From Nitzschia sp. DOCU1 (Eukaryota > Bacillariophyta > Bacillariophyceae > Bacillariales > Bacillariaceae), in NCBI GenBank assembly GCA_951394045.1, contig OX595986.1:2013534-2077533 (forward strand): DNA of 64,000 nt, given 5' to 3'. The position numbers and the translations under genes are program-made. A model generated the notes under the pieces. It was not told where the DNA came from and did no database searches. It saw nothing but the letters and a program-made list of their open reading frames with translations. This document shows, one piece after another, positions 21,206-31,837 of this stretch; the first letter of the stretch is position 1, and each line of letters begins with the position of its first letter.

Positions 21206-23857
21206 ATGCCGCCGGGAGTTTGCCATCGGTCCCGACGCCAAAGGGATCTGCCCCGTTTCTTTGTTTCGGCTCTTTGTACTTTATTCGGCCTGGTGACATT
21301 TCATGATAATTTCGTCAGCGCTTTCTCCACGTGCTATCGGCCGACGTCAAGGATACGGCGGACTTCCCCCCAGTTCAACTGGAAAAAGGAAAAGGACGGG
21401 TGGGAAGTCGGTGATGTATACCGAGATCTTGACGTTCTCGAAAATGCAATCATGTTGGCAACTGCTGATCAAAGGCTGCAACAAGAGGAGCGGATGGAAA
21501 TGTTAGATCACCTGGCCAAGGCCAAACGCCCGGTTCTTCCAGATGTGCAAAAGTTTGTTTTTGCGCCACTCTTGACGGCACTTTTACTTCGGATGCTCGC
21601 CCCAATCGCTCTACGTTCAGGCTGGGGTAACAGTCCCATGTTGCTACTCCGCAACTTCACGAGGCTTCTGAATCTGCAGTTCTGGACCATGGTCGTCGTT
21701 GCACCCATTCCTCTACTCCTTGCAAAGCGAATGACAAAGCCTCCTCCCGAACCAATGCGCGAGGAACTCCAAGGCTTGTCGGAAAAGTATTTGGATTTAG
21801 TGGATTCCGTTGAATACGACCCACCCGAAACTTCTTGTCAGGACCATGTCCTGTTCTTGTTGGAGTACTGGACATCGGCAGTGGCTACCATGGCTGCCCT
21901 GGGCTTACGTCAGGCTGCGTCGGCGAATCCTGTTCCAGGTCTGCATTTATACAATCGAATAGTAGGCGTTCTTGGCGGGGCGATGGCACAATGGATGATG
22001 CCAGCACAAATATTAACCCGAATTGGTGCAGTAGCTGCACTGTACCAGAATCCCAAGCAAGTCTTTCAGCTACATCGCTCTAAGCAACCGCGCCCAATGA
22101 CTTTCTTTCCGACGATACTGCAACCGTTGGTTTCGGCCATGCTATGGATATTGCCCCTAGGACTCGCGTCGGACGTCTTTCAATTGCTAATGGGAATGTC
22201 ATTTGACGCGGTGGTAGCACTCTATTCAACTTTGGCTACCATTGGGCTTGGAACTTGGGCGCGAATGGAAGAGGTAAAAATAAGAGAAACCAAGGATGGG
22301 TTGGAAGTAGCAAGACTTAAGGGGCTTGGGCGCGGCAAACGGTGGCTCTACACTTTCGTCGCTCTGGCCTCGTGGAGGCGCCCCATGTCGTTGTGGATGC
22401 AACGTCGTGGGCTCTCAAACGAAAATGTTTGGCGGTGGTTTCACATGCCCATCTCGGAGCTTCCGCCCGGTTCTATCACGCGCCTAATTAGTCAAGTTGC
22501 TGGTTGGACCAGTACTGGCGCAGTCGCCTTGACTCTACCCTTGGCCTACATTCGTTCTCTAGCAAAGATTGTTCGGGTGGTCTATACACACGATATCTCG
22601 TTGGCCTTGGATTCCGATGATTTTCGCAAGATAAGGTATGACGACGCGCATTTGAAATCACGGATGAAGTGGCGCTACCGCCTCGAATGGAGAGAAGACA
22701 AGGACACGAAACGACTCGGAAAAGCCTACCGAGATTGGAAGAGCGGTATTTATTACTGGCTATTTCGCGAAGGGAAAGCAGCCGAGAAATTATCGCTAGA
22801 GATGCTCTCAGAACTAGAGAAGCTTCAAGGCCAAGAGATGCTTCTCCAAAACCGAATCAATGCTGACATCAAGGCTACGGAATCCATGATCGCTGAATCG
22901 ATTGGTGCTATAAATGAAACAATGAAGATTCGCACGTACATCCCACGGGACGAGTGGAAGAAGATTGCAATGGAACGGATAGCAGCAAAGCATCAGTATG
23001 ATTACAACCAAAAGTCCTTCGACGATCCCCTTGGGGTCGCATTGCATCAGTCCTTGGGTATTGGGCTGGGATTTAATTTTCAATACATGAAACCGCTGAA
23101 GAAAGGCGAAAAACCTAGCTTGCTTCGACTTTATGCCCGAGCCGCAAAAAGTGCCGTCAAGCGTGCTCAAGACCTACAGGATGCTGCCATGAAGGATCTC
23201 AAAATTGTTGATCCCAAAAAGAGAGCTGCAAGAAAACGGAAGTTTCAAAGAAGCTCCAAGAAAGAACTAGAGTATCTCGCCGCTCGCATGACTGAACTGG
23301 TACCACCCTTCACTGATGGTAAAGAGTTTGATGACGTCCAACAGCTCAACTTGTTCCAGCAGAGAAGATATACGCCGGCGTCGTCCCATGAGATCATTGT
23401 GGATGATCAGGGCACTGATCCTTATGATTTGATCAAAGACACGGGGTTCAAATTTAAGCGCCAGAGTGATATCTTAGCTAGCTTATTGAACGACAGTTCG
23501 AAATTCAACTCGTCGAGGATGGAGGATCCGGCATCCATGATTTACGATCCAATGGACCTTGTCCAATCTATTGAAAACGACTTGTTGAATTTCGGCTTCA
23601 ACGGGACGAGATTCCAAAGTCCTAGGGAGGGAGAGGGCGACACTCTGCCAGATGCCATCGTGGCATCAAACAATCCACTAAATTCATCCGGAGGGGAGCA
23701 TCAGATTTCAACAGATTCCAGCGTCAACGCTTCTAAAGAAGCCGACGAAAATGCTGAAGATGACGACGAGTTCGTCAATTCGTATCTAGAGCAGCAACGG
23801 AACATTCTTTCAGGTGTCGACGCAGACGACGATGACACCAAAATAATGCTAGCATAA
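21206..23857 (+). CDS. Plastid-targeted multi-pass membrane protein, unknown
   Basis: An intronless 883-residue protein. The N-terminus is a signal peptide (FFVSALCTLFGLVTF) ending VSA followed by Phe40, then a basic, Ser/Thr-rich transit-like stretch (FSTCYRPTSRIRRTSP): a textbook diatom plastid presequence. The mature part has several hydrophobic segments between about 110 and 460 (for example FAPLLTALLLRMLAPIALR and FWTMVVVAPIPLLLAK). A charged helical domain follows (480-680), then an acidic disordered tail ending DDDDTKIMLA. I recognise no catalytic motif or family. By topology it should sit in the inner envelope or thylakoid with a large soluble C-terminus. The next gene on the other strand ends 45 bp further on and is also plastid-targeted. 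Confidence 0.8.
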   Translation: MPPGVCHRSRRQRDLPRFFVSALCTLFGLVTFHDNFVSAFSTCYRPTSRIRRTSPQFNWKKEKDGWEVGDVYRDLDVLENAIMLATADQRLQQEERMEMLDHLAKAKRPVLPDVQKFVFAPLLTALLLRMLAPIALRSGWGNSPMLLLRNFTRLLNLQFWTMVVVAPIPLLLAKRMTKPPPEPMREELQGLSEKYLDLVDSVEYDPPETSCQDHVLFLLEYWTSAVATMAALGLRQAASANPVPGLHLYNRIVGVLGGAMAQWMMPAQILTRIGAVAALYQNPKQVFQLHRSKQPRPMTFFPTILQPLVSAMLWILPLGLASDVFQLLMGMSFDAVVALYSTLATIGLGTWARMEEVKIRETKDGLEVARLKGLGRGKRWLYTFVALASWRRPMSLWMQRRGLSNENVWRWFHMPISELPPGSITRLISQVAGWTSTGAVALTLPLAYIRSLAKIVRVVYTHDISLALDSDDFRKIRYDDAHLKSRMKWRYRLEWREDKDTKRLGKAYRDWKSGIYYWLFREGKAAEKLSLEMLSELEKLQGQEMLLQNRINADIKATESMIAESIGAINETMKIRTYIPRDEWKKIAMERIAAKHQYDYNQKSFDDPLGVALHQSLGIGLGFNFQYMKPLKKGEKPSLLRLYARAAKSAVKRAQDLQDAAMKDLKIVDPKKRAARKRKFQRSSKKELEYLAARMTELVPPFTDGKEFDDVQQLNLFQQRRYTPASSHEIIVDDQGTDPYDLIKDTGFKFKRQSDILASLLNDSSKFNSSRMEDPASMIYDPMDLVQSIENDLLNFGFNGTRFQSPREGEGDTLPDAIVASNNPLNSSGGEHQISTDSSVNASKEADENAEDDDEFVNSYLEQQRNILSGVDADDDDTKIMLA

Positions 23858-23902
23858 ATACACCATTTCCCCTTGTGTGTTTGTTCAGAGCTCGCCTATT
23901 GG

Positions 23903-25198
23903 TCATTGACGCACCGCTATTCTCAAAGAGGCACTTCGTGCCCGAGGGTTTTTGGCCACTTCATCTTCGCTTGCTGTTTGTCGCTTCCCAACAGGCGCGA
24001 AGGGTCTCGAAGGACCAAGAGTATTTCCATACATATCCTTTTCTACTTTCACGGGAAGGAGCGTTCCATCTCGCATTATTCTTTTGGTGGCTCGATCTTC
24101 CATGGAATGATAGCTCAAAACCACTAACCGCCCACCAGGTCGAATCAATGAGGGGCAAGCTTCTGCAAGGACTCGCTCCAACACACGATCTTCCTGGTTC
24201 ACGACAATCCGAAGACTTTGAAAGATTCTAGCGCATGTTGCTGTTCGTCCTTTTCGTTTGTTCTTAGCAAACGCTGGAGTCACGGACCCGATGGCTTCGA
24301 CTAGGTCTTGTGTCCTGCTAAGGGGTCGATGATTTACGATTGCATTGGCGATCGTTTTGGCTCGTGGCTCGTCTCCAAAGACGCTGAAGATGCGCTGAAG
24401 CTCTCTGGCATCTAGCTCATTGCACAAATCAGCTGCTGTCAACCCGCCAGCGGACTCCGTACCCATACGCATGTCCAAAGGTCCATCTTTCATAAACGCA
24501 AAGCCCCGCTCGGGAGTATCGATTTGGTGCGAGGACACACCGAGATCCAGCAATATCCCATCCACGCCAGTGATGCCACTTGTATCATTTCCATTGCCCT
24601 GTATCTTTAACACCGGTTGCCCTGTGATCGGATGTCGAACTTCGGGAAGCGTCTTTGTCAAATCCCCAAAGTTGGATTGCACAGGGATAAAGTGGGGCTT
24701 GTCGGCACCATCGTGGTCCCGATAGTCGGCCAATCGTTGGGACGCCGTTTCCAGGGCATTCGGATCAACGTCGCATCCGAGCAGGATATCTCCCGGTGCT
24801 AGTCGTTCTAACAAGGCCGCCGAATGCCCTCCCCCTCCAAGAGTCCCGTCCACGAAAATCAGTGGTCTATCGTCTCTTGCACGAGCTCGTTCACATTGCA
24901 ACAAGGCTTCTATACATTCGCTCCACATGACAGGGGCGTGGTATGTCGTCGAATATTGGTTTGGCAGCTCGTTCAGTTGGAGCGCAGCAATTGATTCCCA
25001 TTCTTCGACACCCTCTTGGTCGTTGGCGTCGGAATCCTCTTGGTTTTTTCTTGAAAGATATCGAATTCCTGTTGGAACACTGGCAGGCAGAGACGTGACT
25101 CGAAGAGTTCCTCTGCTCGCTGGCAGCGAGAAGGCGCGGACAACCGGAAGGGATGATGACAGAGCCAACGAAAGGGGCCAGTAGTGAAAATGTCTCAT
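23903..25198 (-). CDS. rsmH: Plastid 16S rRNA (cytosine-N4) methyltransferase RsmH
   Basis: A bacterial-type MraW/RsmH enzyme that N4-methylates C1402 (E. coli numbering) in the decoding centre. It shows YHAPVMWSECIEAL, the SAM loop VDGTLGGGGHSAALLER, GCDVDPNAL, LLDLGVSSHQID, then PERGFAF and DGPLDMRMG, FGDEPRAKTIANAIV, the RIFQSLRIVVN block, GGRLVVLSYHSMEDR and the C-terminal NPRARSASLRIA. An upstream in-frame ATG at 25312 exists. I prefer 25198, which gives 431 residues. It places a clean signal peptide (LSLALSSSLPVVRA followed by FSLPASRG) at the N-terminus with Phe at the cleavage site, the plastid import signal. It would act on plastid 16S rRNA; a mitochondrial role for the longer form cannot be excluded. 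Confidence 0.92.
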   Translation of the reverse strand: MRHFHYWPLSLALSSSLPVVRAFSLPASRGTLRVTSLPASVPTGIRYLSRKNQEDSDANDQEGVEEWESIAALQLNELPNQYSTTYHAPVMWSECIEALLQCERARARDDRPLIFVDGTLGGGGHSAALLERLAPGDILLGCDVDPNALETASQRLADYRDHDGADKPHFIPVQSNFGDLTKTLPEVRHPITGQPVLKIQGNGNDTSGITGVDGILLDLGVSSHQIDTPERGFAFMKDGPLDMRMGTESAGGLTAADLCNELDARELQRIFSVFGDEPRAKTIANAIVNHRPLSRTQDLVEAIGSVTPAFAKNKRKGRTATCARIFQSLRIVVNQEDRVLERVLAEACPSLIRPGGRLVVLSYHSMEDRATKRIMRDGTLLPVKVEKDMYGNTLGPSRPFAPVGKRQTASEDEVAKNPRARSASLRIAVRQ

Positions 25199-25743
25199 GG
25201 AACCGTGTCGCACAATGCAATGTCGCAAGGATTTGGTGGTGAGTAAACTTGGTCGAGGAGGGACCGGGTCGATGAATGCTCTGAATGCAAATCTCGCTAC
25301 ACTTCTCGCCATGTGGGAGAGGAATGTACCCCAAATCGAAGGCAGCTATTTGGAAGATGAGAAAATCCAATCAAGTGAAAAGCAATGATGGCATACGATA
25401 GATCAATTTCTTTTCCATCATTCATTCCATTTACATTCAATCCAAAAGATCGGCATCAGTTTTCGATGGCCATATCGTCACGGCATCAATCAACGTCCAG
25501 GCGCCACGTGGAAGACCATGATGCACGCGATCGTTTGGCTTGTCGCGCAATGGACGTGCGGTGGGCAGACCGAAGATCGCAAAGCCACCCAACAAAGGCG
25601 ACGCCCAATCGGAAGACCCACAGATCCGACAATGGCACCCAAACCTTATTGTAGATGTTTCGTCTCCCCAGAAATCAAACTGAAAGCACCAACGGCGTTT
25701 AAAGTCAAAGCATTTCAAAAGCTTTGACGAGCTTTCGTTTGCT
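25199..25743. promoter_or_regulatory. Divergent region, RsmH / Rrp41
   Basis: About 545 bp between divergent genes. It contains the promoters of both. Several minus ORFs cross it but overlap the start of Rrp41 and look like shadows. Confidence 0.35.
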
Positions 25744-26559
25744 ATGGGATCTTCGATTCGGCGGACGGACCTCTTCGCCTTGTCCAATCTTAGAGACGAC
25801 GGCCGTAGACCACACGAAATCCGTAGGCTGCGAGTGCAGCTTGGCCCATTGGCTGCCAGCGGAGGCTCCAATGGGGGTGGATCTGCTTTGGTGGAGATGG
25901 GACTGACAGTCGCCCTGGCCACGGTGACCGGCCCGGTGGCTTGCCAGCGACGAAGTGATGAACTTCCCGATCGCGCCATTTTGGATGTGACGGTGCAGCA
26001 AACTCCCTTTGCACAGAGTGGAGATCGCCGGGTGACTTCCAACAATGATCGTAGACTGATGGAGCTTGGCCACCTCTTGAAACGAGCGCTTGAGGCGACG
26101 TTACTGCTTCAACTGTATCCAAAATCGTGTCTGCAGGTCAGCGTCATCATTTTGGCTGAAGACGGTGGCCGCCTCTGCGCTGCTATCAACGCCGCTTCCA
26201 TGGCGTGTGTTGATGCTGGAATTCCCATGAAAGACATCCTCTGCTCCTGTTCGGCAGGGTACGCCGGCGAGGGAAAGACTTTGATAGATTTAAATCGGCG
26301 CGAAGAATCCAGCTACGGAGGTCAGCCTGCAGTCAATCTTCCTTGCGCCATGTTGCCCCAACGTGGAACCATTGTGCTCTCTCAATGCGAAGCACGGCTT
26401 CCCGACATTGATACTCTGGAGCGCGTTCTGGATGCCGCCATGGATGGATGCCGTGCCGTTTTTGAAATCCTGCAAGCGGCCATACGAGAACGAGCCGCCA
26501 CATTGTTGACGGTCAGGGCAGGACAAGGTACCGTTACGAGTGCTGTATCTTCCTCTTGA
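25744..26559 (+). CDS. RRP41: Exosome core subunit Rrp41/Ski6 (RNase PH fold)
   Basis: A subunit of the six-member RNase PH ring of the nuclear and cytoplasmic RNA exosome. A single exon of 271 residues. The family start is seen as LRDDGRRPHEIRRLRVQLG, followed by GSALVEMGLTVALATVTGP, a central RRLMELGHLLKRALEAT, then VIILAEDGGRLCAAINAAS and DAGIPMKDIL, all typical of Rrp41. No signal peptide is present, fitting a nuclear or cytosolic complex. Eukaryotic Rrp41 is usually catalytically inert and structural; I did not test individual phosphate-site residues. The ATG at 25744 lies next to the conserved start, so the N-terminus is secure. Confidence 0.92.
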   Translation: MGSSIRRTDLFALSNLRDDGRRPHEIRRLRVQLGPLAASGGSNGGGSALVEMGLTVALATVTGPVACQRRSDELPDRAILDVTVQQTPFAQSGDRRVTSNNDRRLMELGHLLKRALEATLLLQLYPKSCLQVSVIILAEDGGRLCAAINAASMACVDAGIPMKDILCSCSAGYAGEGKTLIDLNRREESSYGGQPAVNLPCAMLPQRGTIVLSQCEARLPDIDTLERVLDAAMDGCRAVFEILQAAIRERAATLLTVRAGQGTVTSAVSSS

Positions 26560-27798
26560 TGACCATGGAGTCGCTGGTCCCTGGCGGTACCGATACAAGG
26601 TGAGTCTATGAAGCGTGTACAATGCCTACAATCGAAATTCCATGCCCCGACGACAAAACACCATCAAGTGAGGAAAATTTATGACTTAACTTTTCAAATA
26701 GATCTCGACGAGTGTTATCACTCGATGGGGATTTCATCTCTGTGGTTCTGATGATGGTGTTTTGTTGTCTGTCATGCGATGGAATACTTGGCCATGACGA
26801 CACTATTTGCGAATCTCTTGACAATTCGTGGACGATTCATTCGTTCACGGTGGAAGTTTAATCTTTGAGATCGGCAGCCAAGGGCGGCGTTTCAGCGCTC
26901 GAGAAACTTCAACGCGTGCATTATTCCAAGGACTCTAACCTATCGGTTCGCCTTGTCCTTCATTCTTGCAGAAGGTAGCCGGTAATGCCACCAGTGCTGT
27001 CGTTCATTCGAAAAAAGGACGGGCCCTTAGATTCCGCTTGATCGACGTTCCTCCGAGAACTCTTTCTTTCGGTCAACGACGACGATTGCGAGTGAATCTT
27101 CGTCGTCGGGTTCTTCTGCTCCATCATGGTGTGGTACACTTGCTTGGTGGTTGTTGAACGTCCGATATGGAATCAAAGCATGCTGGCGCCTCCGCCTGTC
27201 GGTTGAGTGGTTGTGATCCCAAAGAAGCTAGATTTCTAACAGGAGCAATGGGAATATTCGCAGCTTTCTTTTCTTTTCCAGCTGGAAACTTCATTCGCAG
27301 ACGGCTACCGGTAGATCGACGTGATAATCTTCGCGAGTGCGCTTTCGGAAGCTCCTTGCATCATCGGATCTACAAAATATGATAGTTTCCAGATTGCAAG
27401 TTGGGCTCGGCCGGTGCAGGTGGCTTGGCTATGCTGTCGCGATGGCGGTGAGGCGTGCGTCTTTGGCGTGTTGTTTGCAGGCGCGGATGGCAATTGGCGG
27501 TTGCATATGTGCAAGTCGACAGCAGGACTGTGTGCAGCGTGCGAGTGGCAAGGAACAGGCTGCGCACCTGTCAGTTGGGTACCTGGTAAGCGTTGACGAC
27601 GGGTGTGAGACATGCGTCATACATTTTTAGCAGTGGCGCGTGGTAGGGTATTGGCATGCTCGCAAGCTCTACGTAGCGACGAATAGTGGAACGAAAACGG
27701 CTGGCGTGGTTCTGTTGAAAACCGGAAAATGGTTGGATTGGGGCATCGTGCGAAAGCGCATAATTTTTGAGAGTCGACGCTGAAATCACAACAATTGA
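26560..27798. other. Intergenic region at left flank of mobile region
   Basis: About 1.2 kb without a gene I can support. Overlapping ORFs on both strands at 27305-27630 compete with each other and have no recognisable features. The left end of the mobile-element region should lie here or just before 27799, but I could not find a terminal repeat or target duplication. Confidence 0.4.
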
Positions 27799-30132
27799 AT
27801 GACAATGGCAGGAGCGAAGAAGAAACTGTCCAAATTTGTTTTCGACGAGGACGCAGATGAGGACATGGACTTTGAAGATGCTGCGGAAATCCAGGCATCT
27901 GATTATCCAGAAGTCGCCGCGTATGCAGTCGCTAAGTTTGAGCAGGAACATAGTACTTTGTTTGCGGCTAAAGTCACGGATGATGAAAAGAGAGCGGGAA
28001 GAGCATATGCCAGTTTTTTGGAGGCGGTGGAGAAATTGAGGGAAAGCAGAAAAGGGGAGACCAAAAAGGAGTTTCCTGGTTGGGTCGGGAGTGATAGGTT
28101 CAAGTTTTTAGGCGCAGTGCAAATGGTGAACAGATTTATCCTGCAAAGTTTGGGGTTAAAGAGTGACGACTACAGAATGTTCAAAGTTCATGGATTGGGC
28201 AAGTGGTTGTCGAAGTGGTCATGTAAGTGTTTGGTGATGTTCAGTTTTGGAATGTATGGCTATTGCAATGCGCAGTCTAATTTGGTGTTAAGTCTACATT
28301 TGGCATGCGCGCACCCCATTTAAATCCGAGTATGATGAGAGCGATAATCTTTCGTACGACATGATGGTGCTAGAGGAGTTCGTTTATCGGATTGAGGCCG
28401 ACTGTGGAGATGCCGACCTGTCTGTGGCCGGAATGTTCGGAGAAAGGAGTATTAATAATGAGCTTTTCCCAAATGGATGGGAGCAGTTTGGAAATGTGGA
28501 TGGTTCAATGCCTATCGAAGAGCCGGATAAAGGTGGAATCCGTCTCGTGTTATTCACAATTTATGTGGCGAGCATGGAGTTGAACGACTATGGTGAAGGC
28601 AGAATGTAAGTTTGGATGATGCGCAGTGTAATTGATCATGAAGTCTGTGTTGCTCACAGGTTTCTATCAGTCGTAACGCGTGTACCTACTATAACAACAA
28701 GAAATACTTGACGTTGTTGAGGCATTTTGGTTGTTTGTTGGTCGCGTGGGCACCAGCTGGACTGAGTTCGTTAGTCGAGTTGCAGAACATCAGCAATGTC
28801 GAGACTCCTGGGAAACAAGACAGCACGTTGTATTTTATCAACAACACGATGCACTCCCAGAAGAATGTCAACCGTTCTAACCCACCGAATTCAGGACGGA
28901 TTTTTGGGTTCCAGAATCTCGCCATTCTTGTTCTTAACCGTATGTTCTGGAAACAGATGGATTGCAAACATTTAAAAGGTTGTGCGAATAGCGCGAAGGC
29001 GAAGTTCCTAAGGCATCACAGTCAATGGTTTGCCGCAAGCAATACTGTCGAGGAGGCTCTTGGTCTTGATTATGCGCTGCGCGACTGGGTAAAGCTGTGC
29101 TGCAATAACCAGTTGAAAACCCAGAGATTGAAACGTGGGAAGATTACTCATGAAAAACGGATCAGTAATCTGGAGGAAAGCCTTGCTACGTTGCAGGAGA
29201 GTCATGATAGGTTGGCGAGCACGGTGAATGCTATGAATCCATTTCTGACCTCTATTGTCGTCGAGTTCAACGGATCAGGTATGTATTCAAAGGTTTGAGG
29301 AATGCAGTATTGACGTTAAAGCTCATTCCATGCAGAGCTTTGCCTTCCTATAATTCGGGCACCACTATCTTTTTCATCTGAGGGTTTGAGTGAGTTCAAG
29401 GCTGATGGAGACCGCTTCGTTGGTAGACCGAATATGTCAGCTTTCTTTGGTACACCGAATGGCGGCATTCATGTACCTAATTGGAATGAGGCTTTGACCA
29501 AAGGATCGATTGTTTCTATTAAATCGAATGTGCCTTTTCGAAACTTCTTGCCTGGTACACCGGAGACAGGCGGCACGAAATCGAGAGAAAGTTCGAATAG
29601 TGCATCAAGGCAGCGCAAGGTTGCGCCTTCAGAAAGCAAGAAAAAGGAGCCCTCGTCAACTAAAAAGGCTGCGCAGCCTAAAGCTTCATCAGTCGCAGGT
29701 GGTGAGAAACGATCTTCCAACGGAGACTTGGCGGCGCTCGAAGAGAATAAGGATGAGGAACCAAACGGAAGGACGATGAAGAAAGCGTCGTCGTCGACTA
29801 AAAAGGCTGCGCAATATAAAGTCCGATCTGCGGCAGGTGATATCACGTCATCTGTAAAACGACGGTTGTCGAAGGGTGAGGATGACGAACCAAAGTCAAA
29901 GCGGGCGAAGAAATCGCCTTCGTCGAATAAAAAGGCTGCGCCAGCTTCCGAACGAGATTCGTCGACGAAGAAGAAAAAGAAGACTAATACTCCCGCTGTG
30001 GCAAGACGTCCACCGGAGCCGTCCAGTGACAGTGACGATGATTGGGAAGATAAGCGCCGTCGAAGGTTTGAAGCTCAGCCAGTTCCAAGAAAAATTCCCA
30101 GGCAGGAGCTATCTGACGATGGATCAAGGTAG
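27799..30132 (+). CDS. Unknown element gene 'X', interrupted in exon 4
   Basis: Exons 27799-28222, 28293-28605, 28671-29278 and 29336 onward; introns of 70, 65 and 57 nt, all GT-AG with matched phases. As it stands the frame ends at a TAG at 30130-30132, giving 713 residues. The protein has an acidic N-terminus (FDEDADEDMDFEDAAE), a globular middle with Trp and Cys, a coiled coil (HEKRISNLEESLATLQESHD) and a long Lys/Ser-rich basic tail with repeated TKKAA units. I recognise no family. The natural C-terminus appears to continue in the orphan piece at 32160-32465: the duplicated 322 bp and reading frame continue there, and the total would be 787 residues. It may be an accessory gene of the neighbouring Helitron-type element, or a host gene hit by an insertion. 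Confidence 0.65.
29805..30126 (+). repeat. 322-bp direct repeat, copy A
   Basis: Matches 31838-32159 base for base at a constant offset of 2,033, with no indel. The flanking bases differ on both sides (29804 a versus 31837 t; 30127 a versus 32160 t). It lies inside exon 4 of gene X and encodes the basic KRRLSKGEDDEPKSKRAKK region. Confidence 0.95.
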
Positions 30133-30312
30133 TGGTTTGTTGGCCTTGGCTGGACTTGGACGCTTCAACTCTGCTTGAACGAGTTTCTTCTTCTCCTGCT
30201 CAGGTGCATTTGCGAGGTGATGACCATTCTTTGTACCTTCCGTCGTTTTAACGTAATCTTTCTTCTTGGCGACAGCCTCTTTGTCGGTGTGTTTGTTGTT
30301 CTTCTTGCCCAT
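30124..30312 (-). pseudogene. Truncated Lys-rich ORF at insert edge
   Basis: A minus-strand ORF of 62 codons beginning with an ATG at 30312 (MGKKNNKHTDKEAVAKKKD). It is highly basic with no recognisable family. Its stop codon, TGA, is formed by the last three bases of repeat copy A (30124-30126), so its natural C-terminus is probably missing. It is divergent from the DUF6570 gene, as if the two shared a promoter in the source element. A short coding sequence like this could also be chance. Confidence 0.4.
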
Positions 30313-31837
30313 GGTGATTTTTAGTGAATAGAAACTGTTGAAATTATGAACTGCTAATGAGCATTAACATACGGTTGACTGGAACATTTGGATAGGATGC
30401 TTCGCGCGTTACAATCAGTTTATCTGACATGTAGAGTCAAAATAACTCTCGCTAACGCCTAAATAAGAGTAATGATCACATAGAAAACTGATATGCATTT
30501 TGTCGCCCAAGATGATTCGACACATCAATTAGAATGCGCACATAAAGAAATGAAAATCATGATCATCGCTACTAATCATAGTAAGGGCTGCGTTGAGAAT
30601 AGAATCATGATCATCACGTTGAGATATTTAGTTACGTCAATATTAGTATGACGCAGTCTAAATCGCTGCGTTAACAACAAACGACATCATATCCTCATGT
30701 TCAGATATTGATTTGGCGCAGCCTTAATCGCCAACTGTTCTTAAGCTTTCTTTGATACATCAGAGATTGAATATATTGATTCGATGCTTTTCTCTCGCTG
30801 ATTTTGTAGCTGGGAAGTAGCCAGACGTCAGCTGCTCTCATAATAATACAGCAGTAGGCTTACGTCAACATGGTCGTAAGGTATCCGAATTCAGCGCAAG
30901 AAGCAAAGTTGGTAGGGGATTTTGAGCGTGCGCTGCACTCGTGCATCTTTGTTGATCACAATGGAGTGCATCATCCACTCGTCTGTAGTGTGTGCGACAG
31001 TCTGGAGACAGATGATAGATCCTTCGAATGGCTGGACTTAAAGTTAATGAAACAATACGCAACTGACGCTCACATGACACATGCAAGGGTGCGGTCGGTA
31101 TATCCAAAACAATTGGTCGCACACTACAAAGTTGCAAATTGCAAACTTCTGGAAAAATTTGTTCTGTCGCCACGAAGTGTGGTCGACAGACAGAAGAACC
31201 GCATAGCCATCTGCAATTGCTGCAAAAAGCATTTGGAAGACAATTCTGGTAAATGTGCGAACAGACGGTGGCCGCCTGATGACGCACTAATCATGGGATA
31301 CCTTGTTGGCGACCCTCCGCCGGAACTAACTTGTTTGAATGAAGTCGAACTGGCGTTGGTTAGTACAGTGCGCACCGTTTGCCAGAGTTGGATCTTTTTT
31401 GGAGGATGTCATCAGCATATTCAAGGCTGGCATACTTTCTACGATCACAAACCTGGCCCGATTGTATCGCACATCGACAACCTCAACAATGCGGGAATGA
31501 ATGGACAACTGCTAGTCGTGTTGTGTGGGCCTTTCACAACTGATCAACGAGCAACAGTGTTAAAACAAGTAATGGTGGATGGGGCAAAGGTGAAGCGCGC
31601 ACTCCTTTGGTTGAAAGCGAACAACTGTCACTATGCGGATATTGTCATCCCCGACACGGTTCCGGAACCATATATTGAAACACAGAATTGGTAAGTGAAG
31701 TGCGCAGTCAATTGTCCTATGTTCGACTTATTATGATGCTAACGACAGGTAATGTTGACAGTGACGACGAAGACCTTCTTCAAACTCAGGACGTCGTTTT
31801 GGAGAATCATGTTAGCGTCACAGTCGTACTTCCAGAT
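30127..31837. mobile_element. 1,711-bp insert between the two repeat copies
   Basis: The stretch between the direct repeats. It holds the 5' parts of two divergently transcribed ORFs and their shared promoter region. Both ORFs run into a repeat copy and stop within a few codons. This makes the insert look like a fragment cut out of a larger Helitron-type element. Insertion with duplication of 322 bp, unequal recombination, or a misassembly could each produce this arrangement. Confidence 0.6.
30313..30869. promoter_or_regulatory. Divergent promoter region with palindromic repeats
   Basis: AT-rich 557 bp between the Lys-rich ORF and the DUF6570 gene. AATCATGATCATC occurs twice (30555-30567 and 30603-30615), each around the palindrome ATGATCAT, with CGTTGAGA also repeated at about 30591 and 30617. 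An inverted repeat ACGCAG/CTGCGT lies at 30651-30671. GCGCAG-type words occur at 30650 and 30715. This could be a regulatory or replicase-binding region of the element. Confidence 0.45.

Noticed and set aside
31375..31450. HQH in the DUF6570 protein as the HUH nickase motif
   Set aside because: It lies in the DUF6570 core where other members carry an unrelated conserved stretch, and the middle residue is Gln rather than hydrophobic.
30127..31837. Splicing of gene X across the insert to restore its frame
   Set aside because: A GT is present at 30129 and an AG at 31835-31836, but the join would read the repeat in the wrong frame.
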